The notes under the pieces were generated by a model. The model made no database searches. It had not been told where the DNA came from and saw only the letters and a list, made by a program, of their open reading frames with translations. A stretch of DNA of 64,000 bases. Source: Sorex araneus (Eukaryota > Chordata > Mammalia > Eulipotyphla > Soricidae). Within the stretch, counting starts at the first letter, position 1. Each line of letters begins with the position of its first letter. The stretch covers positions 176,650,589 to 176,714,588 of the forward strand of contig NC_073305.1 of assembly GCF_027595985.1 (NCBI RefSeq). Direction: 5' to 3'. Of this stretch, positions 37,749-49,689 are shown piece after piece. A program made the translations under genes and the position numbers.

Positions 37749-38702
37749 ATGAAGAAACAGCGAAAATCCCCACCACCAGGAGAGATCCAAGAAAATATCT
37801 CATTAACCTCAGCAGCGGCTTCCCAGAAATACAACCTCCTCTCGAATAAAGAATTCAGAGAGGAAATTGTGAGGATGGTTCATGAACTCAAAGAAACTAT
37901 GGAACGAACTTCCAATAAATTAAGGGAGGGTATGGATGCAGCATTGGAACGCTCCACCAAGATAATCCAGGAAGAAATGAAAGCAGAAATCTCAAAGCTA
38001 CGAACAGAAGTCACACAACTAAAAGAATCAGTAGATGAAATAAAAAACTCTGTAGGAGCCCTCAATAGTAGAATGACTACAGCCGAAGACAGAATCAGTG
38101 AGCTTGAAGATGAGCTGCACAAAGCATATAGGCAACAACAAATAATGGCAAAAGACCTCAAAATGGCTCTAGAGTGAATTAGAGTTCTAGGGGATGACCA
38201 CAGGAGAAACAACATAAGAATCATGGGAGTGCCGGAACCAAACGGAACCAATCCCAATGAAAAAAACACCATTAAAGACATCATTGCTAAAAAATTCCCG
38301 GAGCTAGAGAATGCGGACATCCAGATACAAGGAGTCTGAAGGGTGCCAGCTAAAAGGGACCCAAATAGAAAATCCCCAAGGCATATCATAGTCAGAATGA
38401 TGGATGCCGTGGATAGAGACACAATACTGCAAGCAGCAAGATCAAAGAAGGAGATCATATACAAAGGAGCACCCCTTAGATTCACAGCAGACCTATCAGA
38501 AGAAACCCTTCAAGCCTGAAGACAATGGTGGGATATAGTGAAAAAACTTAATGAAATGAATGCCTCACCAAGAATACTCTACCCGGCTAAACTCTCAGTT
38601 AAACTTGAAGGAACCATACACTATTTCACAGACAAGCAACAGCTCAGGAACTTCATAGACTCAAGACCAAATTTAAAAGAAGGACTCAGAGGGCTACTAT
38701 AA
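37749..38702 (+). pseudogene. L1 ORF1 (RNA-binding protein) with three stops
   Basis: One frame runs from ATG to TAA without any shift. It has a coiled-coil region (about residues 30-130), an RRM-like part with IRIMGVPE, and a C-terminal domain with RHIIVRMMDAV and ILYPAKLSV. TGA at 38175, 38337 and 38517 interrupt it. The third stands where L1 relatives have Arg, as expected of CGA to TGA decay. Confidence 0.85.
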
Positions 38703-39082
38703 GACAAGGAAAAAACCTACAAGAACAACAAACCCTGCAGAAAAATGACACAAAATCCCATAATAATAATCTCTCTTAATGTTAACGGTCTAAATGCACC
38801 AATCAAGAGGCACAAAGTGGCAAAATGGATTCGGAAACTAAACCCAACTTTCTGCTGCCTACAAGAAACACATCTGAATAGTCAGAACAAACACAGGCTC
38901 AGAATCAAAGGATGGAAAACAATCCTGCAAGCAAACAGCTCACTCGAAAAAAAAAAAAAGCGGGGGTGGCCATACTAGTATCCGATAGCATAGATTTCAG
39001 GCTGAAAAAGATAAGAAGGGACAGCGAAGGGCATTTTCTATTCATCAAGGGGTATGTACAACAGGAAGAAATCACACTCTTT

Positions 39083-41213
39083 TTTTTTTTTAATTTTATT
39101 TATTTTTAATTAGAGAATCACCGTGAGGGTACAGTTACAGATTTATACACTTTTGTGCTTATACTTCCCTCATACAGAGTTCGGGAACCCATCCCTTCAC
39201 CAGTGCCCATTCTCCACCACCCGTAAACCCAGCGTCCCTCCCACCCTCCCCAATCCCATCTCCCCCCCACCCCACCCTGCCACTGTGGCAAGGCATTCCC
39301 TTCTGTTCTCTCTCTCTAATTAGCTGTTGTGGTTTGCAATAAAGGTGTTCAGTGGCCGCTGTGCTCAGTCTCTAGCCCTCATTCAGCCCGCAACTCCCTT
39401 CCCCCACATGGCCTTCGACTACAATGTAGTTGGTGATAGCTTCTCTGAGTTGACCTTTCCCCGGAACGTGAGGCCAGCCTCGAAGCCATGGAGTCAACCT
39501 CCTGGTACTTATTTCTACAGTTCTTGGGTGATAGTCTCCCACTCTGTTATTCTATATACCATAGATGAGTGCAATCTTTCTATGTCTGTCTCTCTCTTCC
39601 TGACTCATTTCACTCAGCATGAAACTTTTCATGCCCATCCACTTAACTACAAAATTCTTGACCTCCTTTTTTCTAACAGCTGCATAGTATTCCATTGTAT
39701 AGATGTACCAAAGTTTCCTCAACCAGTCATCCGTTCTGGGGCATTCGGGTTTTTTCCAGATTCTGGCTATTGTAAACAGTGCTGCGATAAACATACATGT
39801 GCAGATGTTGTTTCGATTGTACTTTTTTGCCTCTCTGGGATATATTCCCAGCAGTGGTATTGCTGGGTCAAATGGGAATTCAATATCTAATTTTTTGAGA
39901 ATCGTCCAAATTGTTTTCCAGAAGGGCTGAACCAGTCGGCATTCCCACCAGCAGTGAAGAAGGGTCCCTTTCTCCCCACATCCTCTCCAACAGCGGTTGC
40001 TTTTGTTCTTTTGGATGTGTGCTAGTCTCTGTGGTGTGAGGTGGTATCTCATGGTTGTTTTGATCTGCATCTCTCTGATGATTAGTGATGCAGAGCACTT
40101 TTTCATGTGCCTTTTGGCCATTCGTATTTCTTCCTTGGTAAAGTTTCTGTTCATTTCTTCGCCCCATTTTTTGATGGGGTTGGATGTTTTCTTCTTGTAG
40201 AGTTCAACCAGTGCTTTATATACCATTGATATCAACCCCTTATCTGATGGGTATTGTGTAAATATCCTTTCCCATTCTGTGGATAGTCTTTGGATTCTGG
40301 TCAATGTATCTCTTGCGGTGCAGAAGCTTTTTAGTTTAATGTAGTCCCATTTGTTGATCTCTGTTTTTACTAGATTGCTTAGTTCCGTGCCACCTTTGAA
40401 GATACCTTTATCTTCAATATCGTGGAGGGTTTCGCCGACCTTGTCTTCAATGTACCTTATGGTTTGTGGTCTAATGTTGAGGTCTTTAATCCATTTTGAT
40501 CTGACTTTTGTGCATGGTGTCAGGTCAAGGTCTAAACCCATTTTTTTGCATGTGGTTGTCCAGTTGTGCCAGCACCATTTGTTAAAGAGGCTTTCCTTGC
40601 TCCACTTCACATCTCTTGCTCCCTTATCAAAGATTAGATGGTCATACATTTGGGGTTGTGTGTAGGGATATTCCACCCTGTTCCATTGGTCTACGGCTCT
40701 GCCTTTGTTCCAGTACCATGCTGTTTTAATTGTTACTGCTTTGTAGTAAAGTTTGAGGTTGGGGATGGTGATGCCTCCCATCATCTTTTTCCCAAGAATT
40801 GTTTTAGCTATCCTTGGACGTTTGTTATTCCATATGAATTTTAGGATTGCTTGATCCATTTCTTTGAAGAGTGTCATGGGTATATTTATAGGGATCGCAT
40901 TGAATCTGTATAATGCTTTAGGGAGTATAGCCATTTTGACAACATTGGTTCTCCCTATCCACGAGCAGGGTATATGTTTCCATTTCCTCATGTCCTCTTT
41001 GATTTCATGGAGTAGCGTTATGTAGTTTTCTTTATAAAGGTCTTTTACTTCCTTGGTTAAGCTGATTCCGAGGTACTTGATTTTCTGGGGCACGATTGTG
41101 AATGGGATTGCTTTTTTCATGTCCCTTTCCTCTGCCTCATTGTTTGCATATATGAAGGCCATGGATTTTTGGGTATTGATTTTGTAGCCTGCAACTTTAC
41201 TGTATAAGTCTAT
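39083..41213 (-). mobile_element. 5'-truncated L1 inserted in L1 ORF2, inverted
   Basis: 2.1 kb from [11 protein letters not shown] to the 3' UTR and a T run (39083-39092). Its part of ORF2 is open throughout, so it is younger than its host. GAAGAAATCACACTCTT flanks it (39066-39082 and 41214-41230). Confidence 0.93.
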
Positions 41214-43496
41214 TGAAGAAATCACACTCTTAAACGTATACGCACCTAATGAACGACCAGCTAAATACTTAAAAGAACTCCTAACAGAATTTAAGGAGGA
41301 CATAACTAGCACCACGATAGTAGTTGGAGACTTCAACACTGCCGTATCACCTCTGGATAGATCGATAAGAACAACACTCAGCAAGGAAACGATGGCTCTG
41401 AAGGAAGAAATGGAGGAGACAGGGCTGATAGACCTATGCAGGGCTATACACCACAAAAAGAAAAAATACACATTCTTTTCCAGCGCACACAGAACGTTTT
41501 CCAAAATAGACCACGTTCTGGGCCACAAATTATACCTTAATAGTATCGGGAAGATAGAAATTGTATCAACTATCTTTTCAGACCATGATGCACTGAAGAT
41601 CGAGTTAATCACGCACAGACGCGAAGAACCAAATCAAACACTTGGAAATTAAACAACTCACTATTGAACAACGAATGGGTCATGAAGGAAATTAAGGAAG
41701 AAATCAAGAGATACCTCAAAACCAATGAGAATGAAGACACAAGCTACCAGAACCTATGGGACGCAGCTAAAGCTGTGTTAGGAGAAAATCTATAGCTCTG
41801 CAAGCCTTCCTCAGAAAAGAAGAAAGGGTCTATACAGATTGCTTGACTTCTCAGCTCAAGATCTTAGAAGAGGACCAGCAAAAGGAACCCAAACCAGATC
41901 GAAGGAAAGAAATAATAAAACTTAGAGCAGAAATTAATGATATGGAAACCCGAAAAACAATCCGAAAGATCAATGAAACAAAGAGCTGGTTCTTTGAGAA
42001 AATAAATAAGATTGATAAACCGCTAGCAAGACTCACAAAGAAAGAAAGAGAGAAACCCCTAATAAACCGAATCAGAAATGAAAAGGGGGACATCACAACA
42101 GAAACCAAGGAGATTCAAAGGATCATCAGAGACTACTTTGAAAGTCTGTATGCCACGAAACAAGAGAACCTAAAAGAAATGGACGAATTTCTTGACTCCT
42201 ACAATCTCCCAAGACTGAACCAAGAAGACGTGAAATACCTGAATAGGCCCATAAATATCAAGGATATCGAAACCATAATCAAAAGTCTCCCCCAAAACAA
42301 AAGCCCAGGTCCAGACAGATTCACTGGCGAATTCTTCCAAACATTTAAAGAAGACTTGTTGCCAGTTCTCCTCAAGCTTTTCCAGGAAATTGAAAAGACA
42401 GGAACCCTTCCGAACACTTTCTACGAGGCACATATCTCCCTAATACCAAAAGCAAACAAAGACACCACTAACAAAGAAAACTATAGACCAATATCCTTGA
42501 TGAACACCGATGCAAAGATCCTCAACAAAATACTTGCAAATAGAATCCAACAACTCATCAAAAAGATCATACACCATGACCAAGTGGGATTCATCCCGGG
42601 GATGCAAGGATGTTTTAACATTCGGAAATCAATCAACATAATCCATCATATCAACAAAAGTAAAGATAAAATCCATATGATCATATCAATAGATGCAGAG
42701 AAAGCATTTGACAAGATCCAACACCCATTCATGATAAAAACTCTCACCAAAATGGGTTTTGGAGGAACTTTTCTCAAGATAGTCAAAGCCATCTACCACG
42801 AACCTATGGCAAGCATTATCATCAATGTAGAAAAACTAAAGACCTTTCCTCTAAGATTGGGGACAAGACAAGGATGCCCACTCTCACCACTTCTCTTTAA
42901 TATAGTACTGGAAGTATTAGCAATAGCCGTCAGGCAAGAAAAAGATATTAAGGGGATTCATATTGGAAAGGAAGAAATCAAGCTCTCACTATTCGCAGAC
43001 GATATGATACTATAACTAGAGAAGCATAAAAGCTCTAGTAAGAAACTCTTAGAAACAACAGACCTGTACAGTAAAGTCGCAGGCTATACAATCAATACAC
43101 AAAAATCCATGGCCTTCCTATATGCAAACAATGAGACAGAGGAAAGGGACATGAAAAAAGCATTCCCGTTCAGATCGTGCCCCAGAAAATCAAATACCTT
43201 GGAATCAACTTAACTAAAGAAGTAAAGGACCTCTACAAAGAAAATTATAAAACCCTACTCCATGAAATAAAAGAGGACATGAGGAAATGGAAACATATCC
43301 CCTGCTCATGGATAGGGAGAATAAACATTGTCAAAATGGCAATACTCCCAAAAACATTATACAGATTTAACGCGATCCCTATAAGGATACCCATGGCATT
43401 CTTCAAAGAAATGGATCAAGAAATCCTGAAATTTATATGGAATAATAAACGCCCACGGATAGCTAAAACAATTCTTGGGAAAAAGATGATGGGAGG

Positions 43497-43682
43497 GGAC
43501 TGGAGCAATAGCACAGCGGGTAGGGCGTTTGCCTTGCATGCAGCCGACCCGGGTTCGATTCCCAGCATCCCATATGGTCCCCTGAGCACCGCCAGGGGTG
43601 ATTCCTGAGTACAGAGCCAGGAGTAACCCCTGTGCATCGCCAGGTATGACCCAAAAAGCAAAAAAAAAAAAAAAAAAAAAAA
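43497..43682 (+). mobile_element. A-tailed SINE in L1 ORF2
   Basis: Full SINE with an A run of about 23. AAGATGATGGGAGG flanks it. Confidence 0.92.
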
Positions 43683-45463
43683 GATGATGGGAGGCATCAC
43701 CCTCCCCAACCTTAAACTCTAGTACAAAGCGGTAACAATTAAAACAGCATGGTACTGGAACAAAGGCAGAGCTGAAGACCAATGGAACAAGGTGGAATAT
43801 CCCTACACACAACCTCAAATGTACGATCATCTAATCTTTGATAAGGGAGCAAGAGATGTGAAGTGGAGCAAGGAAAGCCTCTTTAACAAATGGTGCTGGC
43901 ACAACTGGACAACCACATGTAAAAGAATGGGCTTAGATCTCGACCAGACACCATGCACAAAAGTCAGATCAAAATGGATTAAAGACCTCAACATCAGACC
44001 ACAAACCATAAGGTACATTGAAGACAAGGTCGGCAAAACCCTCCACGATATTGAAGATAAAGGTATCTTCAAAGATGACACGGAACTAAACAATATAGTA
44101 GAAACAGAGATCAACAAATGGGACTACATTAAACTAAAAAGCTTCTGCACCGCAAAAGATACAGTGACCAAAATACAAAGACTATGTACAGAAAGGGAAA
44201 GGATATTTACACAATACCCATCAGATAAGGGGTTGATATCAATGGTATATAAAGCACTGGTTGAACTCTACAAGAAGAAAACATCCAACCCCATCAAAAA
44301 ATGGGGCGAAGAAATGAACAGAAACTTTTCCAAGAAAGAGATACGAATGGCCAAAAGGCACATGAAAAAGTGCTCTGCATCACTAATCATCAGAGAGATG
44401 CAGATCAAAACAACCATGAGATACCACCTCACACCACAGAGATTAGCACACATCCAAAAGAACAAAAGCAACCGCTGTTGGAGAGGATGTGGGGAGAAAG
44501 GGACCCTTCTACACTGCTGGTGGGAATGCCGACTGGTTCAGCCCTTTTGGAAAACAATATGGACGATTCTCAAAAAATTAGATATTGAGCTCCCATTTGA
44601 CCCAGCAATACCACTGCTGGGAATATATCCCAGAGAATCAAAAAAGTATAGTCGAAATGACATCTGCACTTATATGTTCATCGCAGCACTGTTCACAATA
44701 GCCAGAATCTGGAAAAAACCTGAGTGCCCTAGCACAGATGACTGGTTGAAGAAACTTTGGTACATCTATACAATGGAATACTATGCAGCTGTTAGAAAAA
44801 AGGAGGTCATGAATTTTGCATATAAATGGATCGGCATGGAAAGTATCATGCTAAGTGAAATGAGTCAGAAAGGGAGAGACAGACATAGAAAGATTGCACT
44901 CATCTGTGGAATATAGAATAACAGAGTGGGAGACTAACACCCAAGAATAGAAGAATAGTAGAAATAAGTACCAGGAGTTTGACTCCATGGTTTGGAGACT
45001 GGCCTCACATTCTGGGGAGAGGGCAACTCAGAGAAGGGATCACCAAGTATAATGCCTTTGGAGACCATGCGGGGGAAGGGTGATGCGAGCTGAATATAGA
45101 CTAGAGACTGAACACAGTGGCCACTCAACACCTTTATTGCAAACCACAACACCTAATCAGAGAGAGAGAATGAAAGGGAATACCCTGCTCTAGTGGCAGT
45201 TTGGGGTGGGGGGAGACAGGACTGGGGAGGGTGGGAGGGATGCTGGGTTTACTGGTGGTGGAGAATGGGCACTGGTGAAGGGATGGGTTCTCGAACTTTG
45301 TATGGGGGAAACATGAGCACAAAAATGTATAAATCTGTAACTGTACCCTCACTTTGATTCACTAATTAAAAATAAATAAATTAAAAAATAAAATAAAAAA
45401 TAAATTAGTTAAAAACTATAAAATATATATATAAAAGAAAATTGTAAGCTGTTCATGAAAAGA

Positions 45464-45533
45464 ATTTTTTTAATTAGTGAATCACCGTGAGGGTACAGTT
45501 ACAGATTTATACATTTTTCGTGCTCATGTTTCC
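45464..45533 (-). repeat. Short L1 3' end, inverted
   Basis: TTAGTGAATCACCGTGAGGG and following match the reverse L1 3' UTR. Confidence 0.75.
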
Positions 45534-45559
45534 CTTATTTTTTAGTCAACTGAAGTTAA

Positions 45560-46720
45560 AGTGATTCTCCTCATTTCCTGCCTAAGACTTCCTGCCTTAG
45601 GTGCCTATTACAGCCCGGAGCTCCTAGCCCGGGAGGAGGAGGGGGGGAAGTTCATGACGCGCTGGGGGGTGGGGGGTGTGGGTGCCGCCTCTGCCCGCAC
45701 CCGGGAGAACAGCTTCTGCCAGGTCTGTCCAGGGGGTCCTTCTGGCGCTCCCTCCTGCTGGCCCCGCCTTCTGCTCGGCTCCCCAGGGCCTTTGTACCGG
45801 GGCGCGACCACCCTTCGCCAGGGCAATGGGAGCTGTACAGAAGTCGGACCCGCAGGTGCGCGCTGAGGCCCCACCCGCACCCCCGCACCGCGTCGGCACA
45901 TTACCCCCAAGATAGGCGCTCCGGGTCCCGGAACCCACGGGGTTGGGGGCGCCCAGCGCGCCCCTCCTACCCCTCCCCCTTCCCGGTCCCTTCTCCACGT
46001 GTTTCTCTAGTTTCTTTGCAGCCCCCATGGAGAGAACCCCCACCCAACACCCAGCCTCCGCACCCCCAATATCCCCCCCACCCCAGCCGGTCGGGAACGA
46101 AGCAGGGGCGCGGGCGCCCGGCCCGGAATTCCCGACACCCCCGCCCCCTCCCAGGTGTCCAGCAGCCCCGCTCCTGCCCCGACTCACCGTCAGGGACCGG
46201 CGCTGCCCGCTGGAGCAGGGGGACCAGGAGCCAGAGCAGGAGCTCAGATCCCAGCCGGGCCATCGGGGTTGGCTGCGCTACCTGCGCGTAAGCGACCCTG
46301 CCGAGCTGGGGACCCGGGTCACTGTGAGCGTTTCCCCGCCCCCCCCCCACCCCACCCCAAGCCTTTGCGCCTGCCAGACAGCAGCCGAGGGAGGAGCACC
46401 CTGGACTCCGCCGTGGGGGAGGAGGAGGCGAAGACAATCGGCCAAAGGATTTTATTTTTATTAAATAATCCCCCTGAAATAAAAGTTTCAGACGTATAAG
46501 TCCGTGCTGGCGTTTCAGTCACACAATGATCGAGTGCCCAAAGGATTTTTGCACATTGCTGGGGAAATGCCCTGAACCAGCCCACATCCAGCGCTTGAAA
46601 TCCTGGCGGGTCATTGCGGTAGCACCCTGCTGGGGCTGTGGGAGCCTGCAGGCTGCCTCCAAGCTGGCCTAGGCGCCGGGAGAGCTTTTGGGGAACCCGC
46701 CGCCCTCAGAGCCCAGAGCG
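45560..46720. promoter_or_regulatory. CpG island over exon 1b
   Basis: GC-rich, CpG-rich sequence shares blocks with the 21.2-22.3 kb island, for example the stretch reading CCCACGGGGTTGGGGGCGC on the plus strand. The CRE-like motif of gene A is not seen at the matching place. Confidence 0.6.
46188..46263 (-). CDS. Exon 1b: second ULBP/RAET1-type signal-peptide exon (orphan or alternative)
   Basis: It begins MARLGSELLLWLLVPLLQRA and encodes 25 residues plus one base, then a GTGAGT donor, the same phase and donor as gene A exon 1. The bases around the start (CAACCCCGATGGC) and the flanking island also match that exon. No alpha-1 or alpha-2 exon is recognisable between it and gene A exon 1. 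It may be the remnant of a lost paralogue, or a distal first exon that could splice in frame to 12074. Confidence 0.6.
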
Positions 46721-46891
46721 GCCGCCTGGCAGAGCAGCACCCTGCTCCTGAGTCCCGTTTGTGTCTGTTGCACTTGCTTGGTCAGTGGCGTTTTATCTTT
46801 GAGGATGCCTTGAGCTTTCATATTGTGGAGGGTTTTGCCGACCTTTTCTTCAATGTACCTTATGGAGTCTGGTCTAATGTTGAGGTCTTTT

Positions 46892-47087
46892 TTTGTTTTA
46901 ATATTTATTTATTTATTTAGTTTGCTTTTTGGGTCACACCCAGCGATGCACAGGGGTTATCCTGGCTCTGCACTCAGGAATTACTCCTGGCGGTGCTCAG
47001 GGGACCATATGGGTTGCTGGGATTGGAACCCCGGTTGGCCGCGTGCAAGGCAAACGCCCTACCCGCTGTACTATCGCTCCAGCCCCA
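46892..47087 (-). mobile_element. A-tailed SINE in old L1
   Basis: Full reverse SINE. AATGTTGAGGTCTTT flanks it. Confidence 0.9.
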
Positions 47088-47292
47088 AATGTTGAGGTCT
47101 TTAATCCATTTTGATCTGACTTTTGGGCATGGTGTTAGGTAGAGGTCTGAGCCCCCCTCTTTTACCCTCTATAGCTGTTTTTTACAGTTTTGCCAGCACC
47201 ATTTGTTAAAGGGGCTTTCCATGCTCCACTTAACAGTTCTTGCTCCTCTATCAAAGGTGAGATCATCGTTTATTTGAGGGTGTGTATAAGAA

Positions 47293-47568
47293 TGGGCTGG
47301 AGCAATAGCACAGCATGTAGGGCATTTGCCTTGCATGCAGCCGACCAGTGTTCGATTCCTCTGTCCCTCTCAGAGATCCTGGCAAGCTACCAAGCTACGG
47401 AGAGTATTGCGCCCGCATGGCAGAGCCTGGCAAGCTACCCGTGGTGTACTCGTATTCAGTATGCCTAAAACAGTAACAACAAGTCTCACAATGGAGACGT
47501 TATTTGTGCCCGCTTGAGCATATCGATGAGCCACGGGATGACAGTGATACAGTGACAGTGACAGTGTA
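47293..47568 (+). mobile_element. SINE with RTE-type 3' tail in old L1
   Basis: Head, long body and CAGTGA repeats at the end. It splits L1 sequence at GTGTATAAGAA and GTGTAAGGA. Confidence 0.88.
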
Positions 47569-47630
47569 AGGATATTCAACCCTGTTCCATTGCTTCGACC
47601 CTAGCCTCAGCCTCTTCCTACAAGCTGCTT

Positions 47631-48120
47631 TTTAAAATAGCTGTATTTTAAAACAAAAGCTGTATTAAGTGCAACAATTTACATGTTTCAGCAGAAGCAT
47701 ACAAAAAGGGCCCCATTGGTTTTAAAGGCTTGAAAAAATACTAACCTAGTTGTGTGGTATTCATCCTTTCTTACATGAGGACATTTTCTGATTCTTTGTA
47801 TATCTGTTTCTATTTAAGTTGACGCCCCCAAATCAACTCTCTTAAATTGGGGAGGGGCTTTTCTTTTCAGGCTTGTAGGAGAGTGTAGAGTGGGATGCTA
47901 AATTCAGCCCTTAATACCTAAAAACAAAATCACAAATGTCTTTGTAGCTTCAAATAATTTTATGAAAAAGGAAATAAATGAAGTTGTCATTATGTAATAT
48001 AATAAGAAAGGTTTTAAAGCCAGTATCTAATTAAATCTTTCATTTTTGGGCAGAGCTAACTAGCTGGCTATCTTTCCTTTTTGAATCTTTTTCTAATCAA
48101 TCTGTAACTTGAGTCTTCCT
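47631..48120. other. No gene or clear repeat seen
   Basis: A+T-rich sequence without recognisable elements. Confidence 0.4.
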
Positions 48121-48136
48121 TGCCCTTTCAAGGTAG

Positions 48137-48426
48137 CACTGCAGCACTGTCGTCCTGTTGTTCATCAATTTGCTCAAGCAGGCACCAGTAATGGCTCCAT
48201 TGTGAGACTTGTTGTTACTGCTTTTGGCATATGGAATACACCACGGGTAGCTTGCCAGGCTCTGCCCTGTGGCCGGGATACTCTCCATAGCTTGCCTGGA
48301 TCTCCAAGAGGGACAGAGGAATCTAACGGGAGTTAGCTTGCTGGGATCTCCAAGAGGGACTGAGGAATCTAACTGGGGTCAGCCCTTGCAAGGCAAACGC
48401 CCTACCCGCTGTGCTACTGCTCCAGT
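48137..48426 (-). mobile_element. SINE with RTE-type 3' tail, inverted
   Basis: Reverse of the long SINE, with an internal duplication of TCTCCAAGAGGGAC (48301 and 48350). CCTTTCAAGGTA and CCTTCCAAGGTA flank it. Confidence 0.85.
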
Positions 48427-48679
48427 CCCTTCCAAGGTACTACATGAAATTAGACAGGGGTGTGCTACTTTAGCTCCTGTCCTATTTTAAGTGATTGTGG
48501 TTTTCTAGGAATTTAAGGTTTGTTGGCAGCTAATTTGTCAAAAACTAATCTAGGCAGATGGAAGCTGATGCTCTAAGAGTCATAGATTGTTGTGCTTCAG
48601 AAGGTCGTCAAACATGATCTATTTGAAATGCAAAGAAATAAATTGAATTCTTCAAGCTCTCCCCCTGTCTTTCTCCTCA

Positions 48680-49140
48680 GTCTCAGATGAAAACGAGTGA
48701 AATACATGTTTACTGGAGGAACTTTCCTCGTCCTGCAGAGGCATCGGGAGACACATGTGATGCTGGCCCGTGCGCGGGGACTTTGTCATTATCATTCTGC
48801 CCTGATTTCCTTTCACGTCGCTGAAACAGAGCTGAGCTGGTCCGAGGCACAAGGACAACACGCTGGGCTGCCAAGTAAGCAGGGAGCAGTGGTGGCGGGG
48901 TGGTCGGCAGCGAGCGGGCGAGCAATCAGTGGCCAGCGCCCTTGCTGTGTGCGCCGGGTCTGCTGCCTTCGTGCGAGCCCCGCCGCGGCCGCCAGAGCAG
49001 CACCCACTGCGCTGCAGACAGCTGGGTCCCTCGGTCCCACGCCACCACTGACAGCCAGGACGCCCCTCGATTCCCGGACTGCAGCATGGTTTTCAGTGGG
49101 AACAAAGGGCTTCGCAGAGACGGTGTGTAATGACGTCTTT
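48680..49140. promoter_or_regulatory. Small GC-rich region, possible promoter
   Basis: CpG-rich from about 48830 to 49080. A plus-strand ATG at 49086 opens a 14-codon frame only. No protein is recognised, and it may be a non-coding first exon or chance. Confidence 0.25.
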
Positions 49141-49343
49141 TCTTGAACTACTTTAAATTTAAGCTCCCGGTTTTCTGGAGCTGTTTACCAGTTGTGGTGT
49201 TTGCTTTGCATGGACTGCTAAAAATAGGGCTAGAAAAATGACCTCACTTCGAAAAACAGCGTACGCAGGGCATTTGCTTTATCTTCATATAAGCTGTCTT
49301 AACTATCGCTAAAAAGATCATTTAAAAATATTAAAAATTAAGG

Positions 49344-49500
49344 GGCTGGAGCAATAGCACAGCGGGTAGGGTGTTTGCCTTGTGCGCGGCCAATCCGGGT
49401 TCAGTTCCCAGCATCCCATATGGTCCCCTGAGCACCGCCAGGAGTAATTCCTGTGCATCGCTGGGAGTGACCAAAAAGAAATATATATATATATTATTAA
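49344..49500 (+). mobile_element. A-tailed SINE with internal deletion and TA tail
   Basis: Lacks the GAGTGCAGAGCCAGGAGTAACC part. The tail is TA repeats. Confidence 0.85.
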
Positions 49501-49689
49501 AAGATATATTTTATATTAAAAGAAAATTAAGATGCCCATCTGAACAATGAGAAAAAGCAGATAAGAAACTGAAATACACTGTTTTTACTTGGGGGGGGGA
49601 GAGAAGATTAAAATGGAATACCAGAAGAGAATGGGGATTAGCCAGATTAGCCTTCTTTTGGGGGGCTGTATTTTTGTTTTGGTTTGGTT

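Larger units (their letters stand above)
38745..44916 (+). pseudogene. L1 ORF2 (endonuclease and reverse transcriptase), broken
   Basis: The endonuclease starts with SLNVNGLNAPIKR and CCLQETHL, shifts frame in an A run (38948-38960), is split by the inverted L1, and resumes at 41214 with VYAPNE, VGDFNT and SDHDA. RT (41843-43015) has [20 protein letters not shown] and FADDMIL, then TAA. The rest continues in other frames to the Cys-rich end ([18 protein letters not shown]) and a stop at about 44914. Confidence 0.88.
37600..45390 (+). mobile_element. Near-complete L1, defective, host of two insertions
   Basis: ORF1, ORF2 and a 3' UTR with A-rich tail are all present. ORF1 has three stops, ORF2 several shifts and stops, and an inverted L1 and a SINE sit inside ORF2. 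The 5' limit is uncertain. Confidence 0.85.
46795..47630 (-). mobile_element. Old L1 ORF2 fragment holding two SINEs
   Basis: Reverse ORF2 sequence (TATTGTGGAGGGTTTTGCCG to CCTGTTCCATTG) interrupted at 46892 and 47293. More diverged than the other L1 copies. Confidence 0.8.

Noticed and set aside
39552-41612. A 686-residue minus-strand frame
   Set aside because: It is the inserted L1's ORF2 end read together with antisense of the host L1 upstream of 41213, a chance fusion and not a gene.
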